Source: a virus
Direction: 5' to 3' (one strand)
Virus record (IMG/VR): IMGVR_UViG_3300047566_000254
Location: 1 to 49,495 of that record
DNA: 49,495 nucleotides
Part shown: piece by piece, positions 33,099-40,387 of the stretch
Layout: each line of letters begins with the position of its first letter
Position numbering within the stretch: position 1 is the first letter of the stretch
Made by a program: the position numbers and the translations under genes
The notes under the pieces: model-generated
Seen by the model: only the letters and a program-made list of their open reading frames with translations
Told to the model about the DNA's origin: nothing
Databases searched by the model: none

Positions 33099-33838
33099 TA
33101 TGCTGTCTCAGCTATACCATATTCTTTTGTGAAGAACTGGTGGTTGTCAATCTGCTGCTGCATCCAGGTGTTAGGAGAGGCTGATTTCAAAGAATATGTG
33201 ACATGATTGTACAATTCCCATAGACTTCCCGGATGGCCATAGTCAAAAGTTGGTTTCTTTGTTTCCCGGTTGATGATATTTAACTGGGTGCTGGTAATGA
33301 TACCTTCTTCCATAAATAACCGGCCCATGAGCTCAGAAGTAGTTCTTTTTGTCACTTCTATCTCCTGCATCCTTTTTTTCTCTATCACCATTTTGTCAAA
33401 GGTATCCCCGGCATTAGAGATGTAATCTGCCAGTAACCTTGGTGTTACTGATTGAATTTCTCCTACATGCTTGCTTTTGAAGGTCCCCATGTCTCCCTTT
33501 ACTATTCCGTTTTCACAGATAAATACTGAAGCTCCAACTGCAAATTTCAGGCTAAGGGTTTTATTGTAACTATTCTGCCAGGCTATCATCATGCCCATAT
33601 CCGGATCATCCCCCCAGGCAAGATGATATTTGCCATTTGCTTTACTTCCATGAGCACTGTATGTATACTCTTCTTTGGTAAGTACAAAATTACAACGGTC
33701 AAGTGCTTCCTGGGTTATATCCATGAGATGACCATGCCCTACCGGTTTATACCAAGATGTTTGTTTGGGTATTTCCAATGACTTAAGGAACTCCTTACTT
33801 GACATTACTTCTGCTATAAGATTTTCTGTTGTTTCCAT
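33098..33838 (-). CDS. DUF932-like phage/plasmid protein
   Basis: A 246-residue protein whose central part (MIAWQNSYNKTLSLKFAVGA followed by SVFICENGIVKG) matches the DUF932 / phage-plasmid-like family, where a conserved Ser-Tyr-Asp/Asn and a Cys-x-Asn-Gly are diagnostic. Family members occur near replication genes of phages and conjugative elements and their biochemical role is unknown to me. The C-terminal half is helical. It lies within the minus block, coupled to the 75-residue gene downstream. Confidence 0.7.
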   Translation of the reverse strand: METTENLIAEVMSSKEFLKSLEIPKQTSWYKPVGHGHLMDITQEALDRCNFVLTKEEYTYSAHGSKANGKYHLAWGDDPDMGMMIAWQNSYNKTLSLKFAVGASVFICENGIVKGDMGTFKSKHVGEIQSVTPRLLADYISNAGDTFDKMVIEKKRMQEIEVTKRTTSELMGRLFMEEGIITSTQLNIINRETKKPTFDYGHPGSLWELYNHVTYSLKSASPNTWMQQQIDNHQFFTKEYGIAETA

Positions 33839-33841
33839 TTT

Positions 33842-34318
33842 TTAAAATTGACTTATTACACAAATTTTTCCATCTTCATCAGCACCAAGATTATCTTGTG
33901 CCCATTTGATTGCCTCTTCTTTTGTGGCAAAGTAATCCACATTTACCCACTCCTCAGCATTGCCCTGTCGTATATGGTTGATGCTAGGTATATCAACAGC
34001 AAAATGAAGGTATTCATCTGGCTTAATTGTCTCTCCTTCTTTTTTGTCTTTATTCCACTTAGGCAGTTGTGGTTCACCTGTGAATCTTATTTGTGGCTCT
34101 TCTATTTGATCTTCACTCACACCTGTTACTTCAAGTATGTTGTGATCATAATCTGGGTCATAAGACCAACCCATATAAGAAAAGAACTCACCTACTGTGA
34201 GTCCTGACTCTTCCATTATTAATTCGGATTCTTCTCTTGGATCTTTGTTATCCGGAAACTCTGCTCTAAAATACTGCTTATAATTTGCACCATCCCGGTA
34301 CATAACATCATAAATCAT
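33842..34318 (-). CDS. Unknown 158-residue acidic protein
   Basis: I do not recognise this protein. It is strongly acidic with aromatic beta segments (MIYDVMYRDGANYKQYFRAE) and ends with DYFATKEEAIKWAQDNLGAD, a small alpha/beta motif shared with other small genes in this window. Three bases separate it from the DUF932-like gene. Confidence 0.65.
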   Translation of the reverse strand: MIYDVMYRDGANYKQYFRAEFPDNKDPREESELIMEESGLTVGEFFSYMGWSYDPDYDHNILEVTGVSEDQIEEPQIRFTGEPQLPKWNKDKKEGETIKPDEYLHFAVDIPSINHIRQGNAEEWVNVDYFATKEEAIKWAQDNLGADEDGKICVISQF

Positions 34319-34475
34319 TTTTTACTGCTTTTATGGCTTCTTCCAGTTCTGTAGAAGCTGCTACACTGGCACATGTATCAATTACCTGGTGTACCCACTG
34401 TTCAATAAATTCTCTTTTTTTGTTCCAGTTACTTTTCCTGTGTAGTTCATCTACTACTTCTTCTATTTTCAGCAT
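34308..34475 (-). CDS. Small 55-residue helical protein
   Basis: A short gene overlapping the next start by 11 bases and 5 bases after the upstream stop. The product is a single amphipathic helical protein (VDELHRKSNWNKKREFIEQW). Tight packing supports expression; function unknown. Confidence 0.55.
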   Translation of the reverse strand: MLKIEEVVDELHRKSNWNKKREFIEQWVHQVIDTCASVAASTELEEAIKAVKNDL

Positions 34476-34480
34476 GTTTT

Positions 34481-34801
34481 TTATTTTTTTGGTATTCTTT
34501 GTGAGATGTAATAATCAAGAGTGCTCCAGGTAATACCATTATTGCAGTCATGGCTGTCAATCATTTCTTCAAGGTCTTCTTGTGCCTGATCTTCTGTGTA
34601 ATCTACAAAATCGTAAGCTTCCTTTGCCCTACTTATAAAATCTTCTGCCTTCCAACGTATACTTTCTTTGGCTGCCTGTTCATACTCATCTATGATAGGC
34701 TGTATCTCTTTCATAAAAAGACATACTGAAGTTGGATCAGGTAATTCTTCTGTGAACCTTATGTAAATCTGTTCTATCTTTTCATTCAAATTACTGTACA
34801 T
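34481..34801 (-). CDS. Unknown 106-residue acidic helical protein
   Basis: I do not recognise this protein. It is acidic and helical (IIDEYEQAAKESIRWKAEDF), with a C-terminal aromatic segment. It overlaps the upstream gene by 11 bases. Confidence 0.6.
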   Translation of the reverse strand: MYSNLNEKIEQIYIRFTEELPDPTSVCLFMKEIQPIIDEYEQAAKESIRWKAEDFISRAKEAYDFVDYTEDQAQEDLEEMIDSHDCNNGITWSTLDYYISQRIPKK

Positions 34802-35042
34802 CTTCTTCTTGATTTATATCATCAAACCATACAGCCATAGTTCCTAAATGCTCCTCGCAAGTTTTTGCATCCCAGGCATCAATAGCTAAACCAAGACCAT
34901 CATCAGATTGTGCAATGCAGATATCAATACCACTATTTTTATCCCCTACTCTGATCCAAACTCTGCCATCCTTATTCTCTACATTAACGACCTTTTCTTT
35001 CTCATCGTTAACTGTTACTCTTATCGGTAAAAACTTTCCCAT
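34791..35042 (-). CDS. Unknown 83-residue beta-rich protein
   Basis: I do not recognise this protein. It is composed mostly of beta strands (KFLPIRVTVNDEKEKVVNVE; GRVWIRVGDKNSGIDICIAQ) and ends in an acidic tail. Its ATG shares one base with the upstream stop (TAATG), so it is translationally coupled. Confidence 0.6.
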   Translation of the reverse strand: MGKFLPIRVTVNDEKEKVVNVENKDGRVWIRVGDKNSGIDICIAQSDDGLGLAIDAWDAKTCEEHLGTMAVWFDDINQEEDVQ

Positions 35043-35275
35043 TATGATACTATTTGTGTTATTTCAGGACCTTGATCATCTGTAACAAATCCAAAGTCTA
35101 TTTCAAATTCTTGCTTTGTTTTTTGATTCACTATTTTCCAAATCCAATCATTACCATGCTCTTGTAAGTTGCAGAAAGTTTTTGTAATTGCTGCTACCAT
35201 TTTCTCCTCTTCAGTAGAGAAATCCTCATCATCTACCTCTTCTGTGATGGCCCAGATAATATCATATGTTGCCAT
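35042..35275 (-). CDS. Unknown 77-residue acidic protein
   Basis: I do not recognise this protein. It is acidic (ITEEVDDEDFSTEEEKMVAA) with a beta-like C-terminal half. Start and stop are tightly spaced to both neighbours (two bases upstream, one-base overlap downstream). Confidence 0.6.
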   Translation of the reverse strand: MATYDIIWAITEEVDDEDFSTEEEKMVAAITKTFCNLQEHGNDWIWKIVNQKTKQEFEIDFGFVTDDQGPEITQIVS

Positions 35276-35277
35276 AG

Positions 35278-35460
35278 TTATTCGTGTTCTGTGTTAGCTG
35301 CCAAGTAAGCCTGCATGAATTCTTTCTTTGCTTCTTCAAGGTTGTGTGATTCAACCAATTTACACCAAGTACCACTTTTTTCTGCATGCTCTGCCAGGCT
35401 GTAAACAATAATCTGATTGCTGTATCTGTTGTATCCCAGGTAGTAAGTCTTCTTTTCCAT
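35278..35460 (-). CDS. Small 60-residue protein downstream of the primase
   Basis: I do not recognise this small alpha/beta protein (KTYYLGYNRYSNQIIVYSLA, then ESHNLEEAKKEFMQAYL). The segment with EEAKKEF again resembles the small repeated alpha/beta motif of this genome. It lies two bases from the primase stop and is presumably co-translated. Confidence 0.6.
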   Translation of the reverse strand: MEKKTYYLGYNRYSNQIIVYSLAEHAEKSGTWCKLVESHNLEEAKKEFMQAYLAANTEHE

Positions 35461-35462
35461 TG

Positions 35463-36458
35463 TTAAATTAACTGTTTGTTTTTGAAGTGTTTTATTATTG
35501 ATTCTGGTCCATAAATTTTATACATATCGGCCCAGTCCTTTATTCCTTGTTCTTCGTAAAAATGATCAGGTACATTGATATGCCTGAACCCATATTTGTT
35601 TGTTATCAACAGGCTTGCTTTTTTACCTGCCGGATCACTGTCATAATTCACTACTACTTCCTTCCCAGAAAGGGATTCTACAAACTCCTTGGTGTAACAT
35701 AACTCTGACTCATTCTGCACATTAACCACTGTCCATTCAGGTAAAAGATCACTAAGCACAAGTCTGTCTTTTCTTGCTTTTGTAATCAGTACTTTGCTGG
35801 CACCGGCTATAGCTGCTTTATTCTCCACAATAGTCATGTCTACATTACCTTTCCATTTGTTATCCTTATTGGCAAATGGTTTGTAAATCTTCCATCCTAC
35901 ACCAGGAAACAGATAACCAAAGCATAGCTCTTTTTTTTCCAAGTCTTGTTTGAACCCATTCAATGACCACTCTTTTACAGAGTATATCTCTTCTGCTTTA
36001 CATTTGTCAGGTGTGATGCCAAAAGAAGCCCAGTAGTCAACCTCTGCTGCTGTGAACTTGCTTTTAACAGTACACCTAATGATTGTATACCTTTTTTGCT
36101 CCAGCACCGGCTTTGTGTAACTACTTACCACTCTTTCACAATTCTCACACTCACCTGCACCAGTTATACCAAAATCTTTGGCTACTTTTTGTATGGCTTC
36201 TACATAACTAATACCAAATAATTGCTGCACTAGTGCTATACAATCACCATGGTAAGCAGCATCTCCCATATCATTATGGAATAGCCGGCCATCTTTCATG
36301 TAGACACCAAAAGAAGGATTGTTATCTTTTCTAAAAGGACTGCTGATGTTCCCATTGACCTTAAACTCTCCCAGGTAGTACCTGTATATGGAGTAATCAT
36401 CTGTTTTAGCAAAGATGTCTTCAATTCCTATTACCGGCTTCTTCTTTTCCAGTTGCAT
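35463..36458 (-). CDS. DnaG-type primase with degenerate zinc ribbon
   Basis: A 331-residue protein that should synthesise primers for the phage polymerase. The N-terminal part matches the CHC2 zinc-ribbon layout (SPFRKDNNPSFGVY at 40-53, then RLFHNDMGDAAYHGD), but the Cys/His ligands are replaced, so zinc is probably not bound. The C-terminal TOPRIM part has VLITKARKDRLVL and VVNYDSDPAGKKAS with D273 and D275 as the DxD pair; the usual upstream Glu is not evident (TKARKD instead). The ATG at 36458 is preferred to 36491 because it halves the overlap with the upstream gene. It stands near the helicase and polymerase, as in other phage replisomes. Confidence 0.8.
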   Translation of the reverse strand: MQLEKKKPVIGIEDIFAKTDDYSIYRYYLGEFKVNGNISSPFRKDNNPSFGVYMKDGRLFHNDMGDAAYHGDCIALVQQLFGISYVEAIQKVAKDFGITGAGECENCERVVSSYTKPVLEQKRYTIIRCTVKSKFTAAEVDYWASFGITPDKCKAEEIYSVKEWSLNGFKQDLEKKELCFGYLFPGVGWKIYKPFANKDNKWKGNVDMTIVENKAAIAGASKVLITKARKDRLVLSDLLPEWTVVNVQNESELCYTKEFVESLSGKEVVVNYDSDPAGKKASLLITNKYGFRHINVPDHFYEEQGIKDWADMYKIYGPESIIKHFKNKQLI

Positions 36459-36723
36459 ATGATGGTTCTTCTGGTTGCTCTTCCTTAGCAAACTGACAAA
36501 TTAACATAAAATAATTGTCTTTTATACTAAAAAAGTTATTTGCCCAGTAGGGCCTGACTTCTTTCTTCACTTTCATTTGCCCATTAGCATCTATATAACT
36601 TTCAATATCATAAAGATCTGACACATGAACATTTTTCGTATCTTCTTTCCAGGCTGCCTCAGCTAAAGCTATTGCAAGGCCTTCAACATCTATTGTCTTA
36701 TACTCTTTCTTTGTAGATTCCAT
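36421..36723 (-). CDS. Unknown 100-residue protein upstream of the primase
   Basis: I do not recognise this protein. It is acidic, with helices (IDVEGLAIALAEAAWKEDTK) and an aromatic centre (VRPYWANNFFSIKDNYF). It overlaps the primase start by 38 bases and the upstream gene by 26 bases, which suggests coupled translation and possibly a partner role with the primase. Confidence 0.6.
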   Translation of the reverse strand: MESTKKEYKTIDVEGLAIALAEAAWKEDTKNVHVSDLYDIESYIDANGQMKVKKEVRPYWANNFFSIKDNYFMLICQFAKEEQPEEPSYATGKEEAGNRN

Positions 36724-37015
36724 AAACTTTCAATAAATCTATAACTTCATCTAAACATTCTCCGTCTGTTTTCTCATCTCCATCCTGGTTAATAATCTCA
36801 CTTAGCTGATTACCAAGATCATCAACTAATATATTATTATCTGATACAGGATTAACTGATGAAAGATATATACCAGACTGTTCTACCCATGCCATTTCTT
36901 GAGAGATAAGAGATTCTATAAGTTCTTCATACTCATTTTCTTCACCTACATCTATTCCTTTGAACATCCGTAGTTTGTCTTCATTTACCTCAACTTCAAT
37001 CAGATATTTTGCCAT
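36698..37015 (-). CDS. Unknown 105-residue acidic protein
   Basis: I do not recognise this protein. It starts with a beta segment (KYLIEVEVNEDKLRMFKGID) and is strongly acidic throughout. It overlaps both neighbours. No membrane or export signal is visible. Confidence 0.6.
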   Translation of the reverse strand: MAKYLIEVEVNEDKLRMFKGIDVGEENEYEELIESLISQEMAWVEQSGIYLSSVNPVSDNNILVDDLGNQLSEIINQDGDEKTDGECLDEVIDLLKVYGIYKERV

Positions 37016-37175
37016 CTTCTTTTGGTTTTAAATACTTATCCAATATTGGCCATAGAGTTTCTAGTATAATACCATCTTCAGTACATTCTAACCCTTCATC
37101 CCATACAGAAACAGAGGCACCAGAAATCTCTGATGCCATCTGATCATATTCTTCTTTACTTAACCGGTTGGTCAT
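36996..37175 (-). CDS. Small 59-residue protein
   Basis: A short gene overlapping the next start by 20 bases and beginning one base after the upstream stop. The product (TNRLSKEEYDQMASEISGAS) is acidic, partly helical, with no recognisable motif. Confidence 0.55.
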   Translation of the reverse strand: MTNRLSKEEYDQMASEISGASVSVWDEGLECTEDGIILETLWPILDKYLKPKEDGKISD

Positions 37176-37176
37176 A

Positions 37177-37521
37177 CTATGCTTTTTGGATACGTTCCAT
37201 GAACTTCTTTACCAGTGCATCATGCTCCCTTTGGAACTCTACTATGATATCCCGGTTTGCTTTGCTCATATTACCTGGTATTTCACCCATGGTTACACCG
37301 TCCAATATCCGGATCATGTCAATCTTCTCTTGCATGTTTTTGATAAAGTCTTCAGTGCTTTGAAGTTTCACTGGTGCTTTACCATCTGTTATCCTACGTT
37401 GCCTTGTCTTTTTTTCAACAGGTGTATTCTCTGTACCCATAATTACACTTCCTATTGTGTTGGCCAATTCTTCTGGTGAAACTGTGTCTAAACTTGCTGG
37501 AAATACTGGTTCTGTACTCAT
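37177..37521 (-). CDS. Unknown 114-residue protein
   Basis: I do not recognise this protein. The N-terminal half is low-complexity with a basic patch (VEKKTRQRRITDGKAPVKLQ); the rest is helical (KANRDIIVEFQREHDALVKK). It is the first gene after the terminator that follows the SSB-like gene. Confidence 0.6.
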   Translation of the reverse strand: MSTEPVFPASLDTVSPEELANTIGSVIMGTENTPVEKKTRQRRITDGKAPVKLQSTEDFIKNMQEKIDMIRILDGVTMGEIPGNMSKANRDIIVEFQREHDALVKKFMERIQKA

Positions 37522-37548
37522 TTTTTGTTTTTTGTTTGTTTAAAGATT

Positions 37549-37578
37549 AAAAATGGGAGAGGATTTTACCCCTCTCCC
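37549..37578 (-). terminator. Intrinsic terminator after the SSB-like gene
   Basis: GGGAGAGG (37555-37562) pairs perfectly with CCTCTCCC (37571-37578), an 8-bp G+C-rich stem with an 8-base loop. On the minus strand it is followed by ATTTTTAA. It would end or reduce transcription coming from the SSB-like gene. Confidence 0.8.
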
Positions 37579-37590
37579 TGGGTTGTAAAA

Positions 37591-38532
37591 TTAAAAGTCT
37601 GTATCATCTACAGGTGTGTTATCTACCTGTATCATGTCATTAGCTGCCGGTTTGTATGTATCCGGGTCAAATGGCTGAAGTGCACCAAGAATAGTAGGCT
37701 CCTTATAGTTCCATTTGTCAAAGCTTTCTTTCCACTTCTTTAGGAAAGTATTTCCTGTAAAAGCCCCGGTAGTAATACCAATGTTTACCTGCTTCATCAT
37801 ATAGCCAGACATAAAGCCACCATAGATTTTTTGGAATATTTTACCATCATCATCCACTTTAGCAGTAGCCAGGCACACAACATCACCTATGATACTGTCT
37901 TCCTTAGAGGCCCGAATCATGGAACCAAATTCATCCTGCACATACTTATCAGGGTTTGCAAACAGCTTCTTTGTATCTATGAAGATACTATTCTGCTCAT
38001 CTGCATTCTTCTTTTTGTCATAGTAGAAATTAACCTTAGCCTGTTTCCAATCATTACCTTCACAACCAAACATGGCCCTCATGAAAGTATATAAAGAAGC
38101 TTCACCCTGGATAGCCTGCCTCAATTTACAAGGTGAAATAGGCACCCATTTTATTTTGTCCTCTTTGTCCTTCTCTGTATAGGACCTGAAGCTTTCCCAT
38201 AGATTTTCTTCAGAATCAGCATATTGATTTATACCGGTCTGATTTACAAACTGCATTTTGTCACCACCTTTGTTTACTGCTGGCTTGTTGATAAGCATAA
38301 ACTCTACCGGGAATTTGTCTTTTCCTTCAGTTTCCAGCCAGAATTTGATTCTGACATAATCATCACCACCGGCTTTTGTTGTACCATGATAAGAGAACTC
38401 ATCTTTGTCTCCATCATTTTCAAATCCTAAGATCTCAGATAGTTCCTGCCTTGTTGGATTGACACATAACACCTTACCTTTAAAGAAGCCGATTTTCACA
38501 TTGCTTTTGACTTCACTTTTGTTTAAAATCAT
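37591..38532 (-). CDS. Candidate single-stranded DNA-binding protein
   Basis: A 313-residue protein with an acidic C-terminal tail ending in a Phe (VDNTPVDDTDF), the feature by which many SSB proteins dock replication and repair partners. The body is beta-rich with aromatic residues (DYVRIKFWLETEGKDKFPVE; GKIFQKIYGGFMSGYMM). It lies beside the Sak4-like ATPase, as SSB genes often do, and near the primase and helicase. The sequence is not a classical OB-fold SSB by eye, so this is inference from tail, composition and neighbours. A strong terminator follows it, which fits an abundantly expressed protein with its own transcript end. Confidence 0.6.
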   Translation of the reverse strand: MILNKSEVKSNVKIGFFKGKVLCVNPTRQELSEILGFENDGDKDEFSYHGTTKAGGDDYVRIKFWLETEGKDKFPVEFMLINKPAVNKGGDKMQFVNQTGINQYADSEENLWESFRSYTEKDKEDKIKWVPISPCKLRQAIQGEASLYTFMRAMFGCEGNDWKQAKVNFYYDKKKNADEQNSIFIDTKKLFANPDKYVQDEFGSMIRASKEDSIIGDVVCLATAKVDDDGKIFQKIYGGFMSGYMMKQVNIGITTGAFTGNTFLKKWKESFDKWNYKEPTILGALQPFDPDTYKPAANDMIQVDNTPVDDTDF

Positions 38533-38567
38533 ACACTTGTTTTTAATTGTTACTAATTGTTGTTACC

Positions 38568-39281
38568 CTACTCTTCTGTTAATTTCCATATAAACTTTGT
38601 AAACCTATTTATTGTTTGTACTCTACCTTTACAATGAGTTGTAATAGTATTTGGATTTACACCAGATAATCTTGCAGCTTCTGCAATTGATTCATATTTT
38701 GCTATAAAAACCTCTTCTTTGCTATACTGTATAACTGCTTTTTTACTTGCAGCTCTAAATGCACTTGAAACTCCTCTTCTCTTAGCTACTTCTGACTTAT
38801 ACTTTTTAACTGCTTCTGAGTCTTTTCTACCCAGTATAGCCCTTCTTGTGTTTGCTTTATGGGCTTCTGTAATTACTTGAAGTTTTCTTTTCTCTTTTAT
38901 TTTAGCTATATGATCAGCTGTAAGTATTCTTCCTTTCTGAGATAAAGATGATTTTAATTTTGTTTCCTCAGATCTTCTAATAGTTTTATTTGGGCCTGTT
39001 GGTTGTATATTATAGCCCTTTTCTTTGTTATGGCTGTCTAACATAACTGCCCAATAGTTTTCCATACTACACAAATAATTTTCTTCCCATTTTTCAAGAA
39101 TCTCAAATCTAAAACAGTCTATCCCGTATAAATTTACAGCATGCTGTAGATGTACATTACTATGGTTATTTCTTTTTAGCTCAGACCAGTGACATCTTTT
39201 TCTTTTATCAAAATCTATAGCATATCCAACATAGATTTTACCATCCAATGTATTGGTTATAGTGTATATACCAGAGTTCAT
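38568..39281 (-). CDS. GIY-YIG homing endonuclease
   Basis: A 237-residue free-standing homing endonuclease. The N-terminus has the GIY-YIG fold (SGIYTITNTLDGKIYVGYAI, then FDKRKRCHW with the catalytic Arg region, and a later SMENYWAV with Glu). A NUMOD3-like Lys-rich middle (SQKGRILTADHIAKIKEKRK) and a C-terminal NUMOD1-type helix-turn-helix (IAEAARLSGVNPNTITTHCK) give DNA recognition. It sits between the ATPase and the SSB-like gene. Its leader contains two interleaved long helices, the inner one ending 9 bases before the ATG. Confidence 0.9.
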   Translation of the reverse strand: MNSGIYTITNTLDGKIYVGYAIDFDKRKRCHWSELKRNNHSNVHLQHAVNLYGIDCFRFEILEKWEENYLCSMENYWAVMLDSHNKEKGYNIQPTGPNKTIRRSEETKLKSSLSQKGRILTADHIAKIKEKRKLQVITEAHKANTRRAILGRKDSEAVKKYKSEVAKRRGVSSAFRAASKKAVIQYSKEEVFIAKYESIAEAARLSGVNPNTITTHCKGRVQTINRFTKFIWKLTEE

Positions 39282-39290
39282 ATTGCAACA

Positions 39291-39394
39291 ACAGTATTAC
39301 CAAGCAGGTGCAACTATTACACTGATGAGAGTGGAATATCCTGCCGGTAATACTGTATGTTTAATGAGTTCATAAATCAATGTAATAGTTGCAC
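39291..39394 (-). ncRNA. Interleaved double-helix (pseudoknot) leader of the GIY-YIG gene
   Basis: Two perfect inverted repeats interlock. Pair A: ACAGTATTACC (39291-39301) with its complement at 39346-39356, extended by GCAGG (39304-39308) with CCTGC (39340-39344). Pair B: GTGCAACTATTACA (39308-39321) with its complement at 39381-39394, 14 bp. As arms occur in the order A, B, A', B', the RNA would form an H-type pseudoknot, or the two helices alternate. Helix A ends 9 bases upstream of the GIY-YIG ATG (39281), covering the ribosome-binding site. Function is inferred as translational control. Confidence 0.65.
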
Positions 39395-39396
39395 AA

Positions 39397-39404
39397 CAAA
39401 TGTA
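39397..39404 (-). promoter_or_regulatory. Candidate -7 box for the GIY-YIG gene
   Basis: TACATTTG on the minus strand fits TAnnTTTG and lies immediately upstream of the outer arm of the structured leader. No TTG is found at 19-21 bases upstream, so the promoter is only partly supported. Confidence 0.4.
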
Positions 39405-39416
39405 CAACTTTTTTGT

Positions 39417-40115
39417 TTACAGACTGTAATACTCTTCTATACTTTTAAAAATATATTCTGCACTATTAGGAATTTCTAATAGAGTATTACCATCTTTGTC
39501 AGGAAACATCCCTTCAGGTACTTTAGTAGAAGTGTCTTCTTCAAAAGTCCGTAAAAAGTACCCAGGTTTACCATCCTTTACTCTTGTACCTGTGTACAAT
39601 ACAATAGAAAAATGCTGCTCAATTTTACCATCAAATTCTTTACCATGAGTAGCCATTCTCCTTACTTTATACCCTTCATCTATTTTAGTAAGTTCATCAT
39701 GAGAAAGTACTATAATATCTTTTTGGATATTTTTTACCATTTCTAAATACTCATATACCTGCCTATTATAATTCTTATACACATCAAAACCTGTAAAATT
39801 TTGTGTCATTTCCTTAATAAGAACATTGAAGGCCATAGTCTGAGAATCAATGATTATATTTTTTATAGCAGGATCAGCTCCATATACTTCTATATTCTTT
39901 TTAAAGGCTCCCCATGTTTTAGGTTGCCCCATATACTTAAATGCTTTACCTTGTTTAAAAGGCAATGGTTTTCTTTCCATGTTGACATAGCCAGTTGTGT
40001 CATGATCTGCGGTTTTGGATAAATAACTTTTACCCGTACCACTTTGCCCAACAATAGCTACTTTAGCATAGAAATTTCTTTCTTTCTGTGATTGTGTTAC
40101 ATTTGTTTCACTCAT
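39417..40115 (-). CDS. Sak4-like RecA-fold ATPase
   Basis: A 232-residue ATPase. Walker A is GQSGTGKS near residue 23-30, preceded by YAKVAIV; a Walker B-like IIIDSQTM follows at about 92-99. A later segment KDIIVLSHDELTK resembles the sensor strand of the Sak4/AAA_24 family, which acts as phage single-strand annealing recombinase with SSB. It lies beside the SSB-like gene and shares the block with RecA and the nucleases. A structured segment and the GIY-YIG gene are inserted between it and the SSB-like gene. Confidence 0.8.
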   Translation of the reverse strand: MSETNVTQSQKERNFYAKVAIVGQSGTGKSYLSKTADHDTTGYVNMERKPLPFKQGKAFKYMGQPKTWGAFKKNIEVYGADPAIKNIIIDSQTMAFNVLIKEMTQNFTGFDVYKNYNRQVYEYLEMVKNIQKDIIVLSHDELTKIDEGYKVRRMATHGKEFDGKIEQHFSIVLYTGTRVKDGKPGYFLRTFEEDTSTKVPEGMFPDKDGNTLLEIPNSAEYIFKSIEEYYSL

Positions 40116-40134
40116 ATGCTGTGTTGTTTTTTAC

Positions 40135-40377
40135 TTAGTTTGTAGGATAAAGGACTACTGCATTTACTGCAGTTTTTTCATCTTTCCAATATTCATCTTC
40201 TTCAGAGTCTTCTGGGGCATAGATTTCACCAGACCATGTTGTATTTGGTACATACTTAGCTGGATATTTATGGCTACAAAGTGGACTATAACTATTTCCT
40301 TCAGCATCACTACTTATAATCACTTCTGCATCATCTGGAACATCTGCTAGTAAAAGCAGTAATTCTTTTTTATTCAT
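40135..40377 (-). CDS. Unknown 80-residue conserved-type phage protein
   Basis: The start NKKELLLLLADVPDDAEVII resembles a small family frequent in phages, with a helix and then D-A-E-V-x-I, whose function is unknown to me. The rest is acidic with aromatic residues. It lies between the helicase and the ATPase, so it may be a replication accessory protein, by position only. Confidence 0.6.
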   Translation of the reverse strand: MNKKELLLLLADVPDDAEVIISSDAEGNSYSPLCSHKYPAKYVPNTTWSGEIYAPEDSEEDEYWKDEKTAVNAVVLYPTN

Positions 40378-40387
40378 TTGTTTTAAT

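Noticed and set aside
39320-39345. CTGATGAG in the GIY-YIG leader, suggesting a hammerhead ribozyme core
   Set aside because: The required GAAA after a stem II and a third stem with a cleavage site are not present; the surrounding bases are explained by the two interleaved helices.
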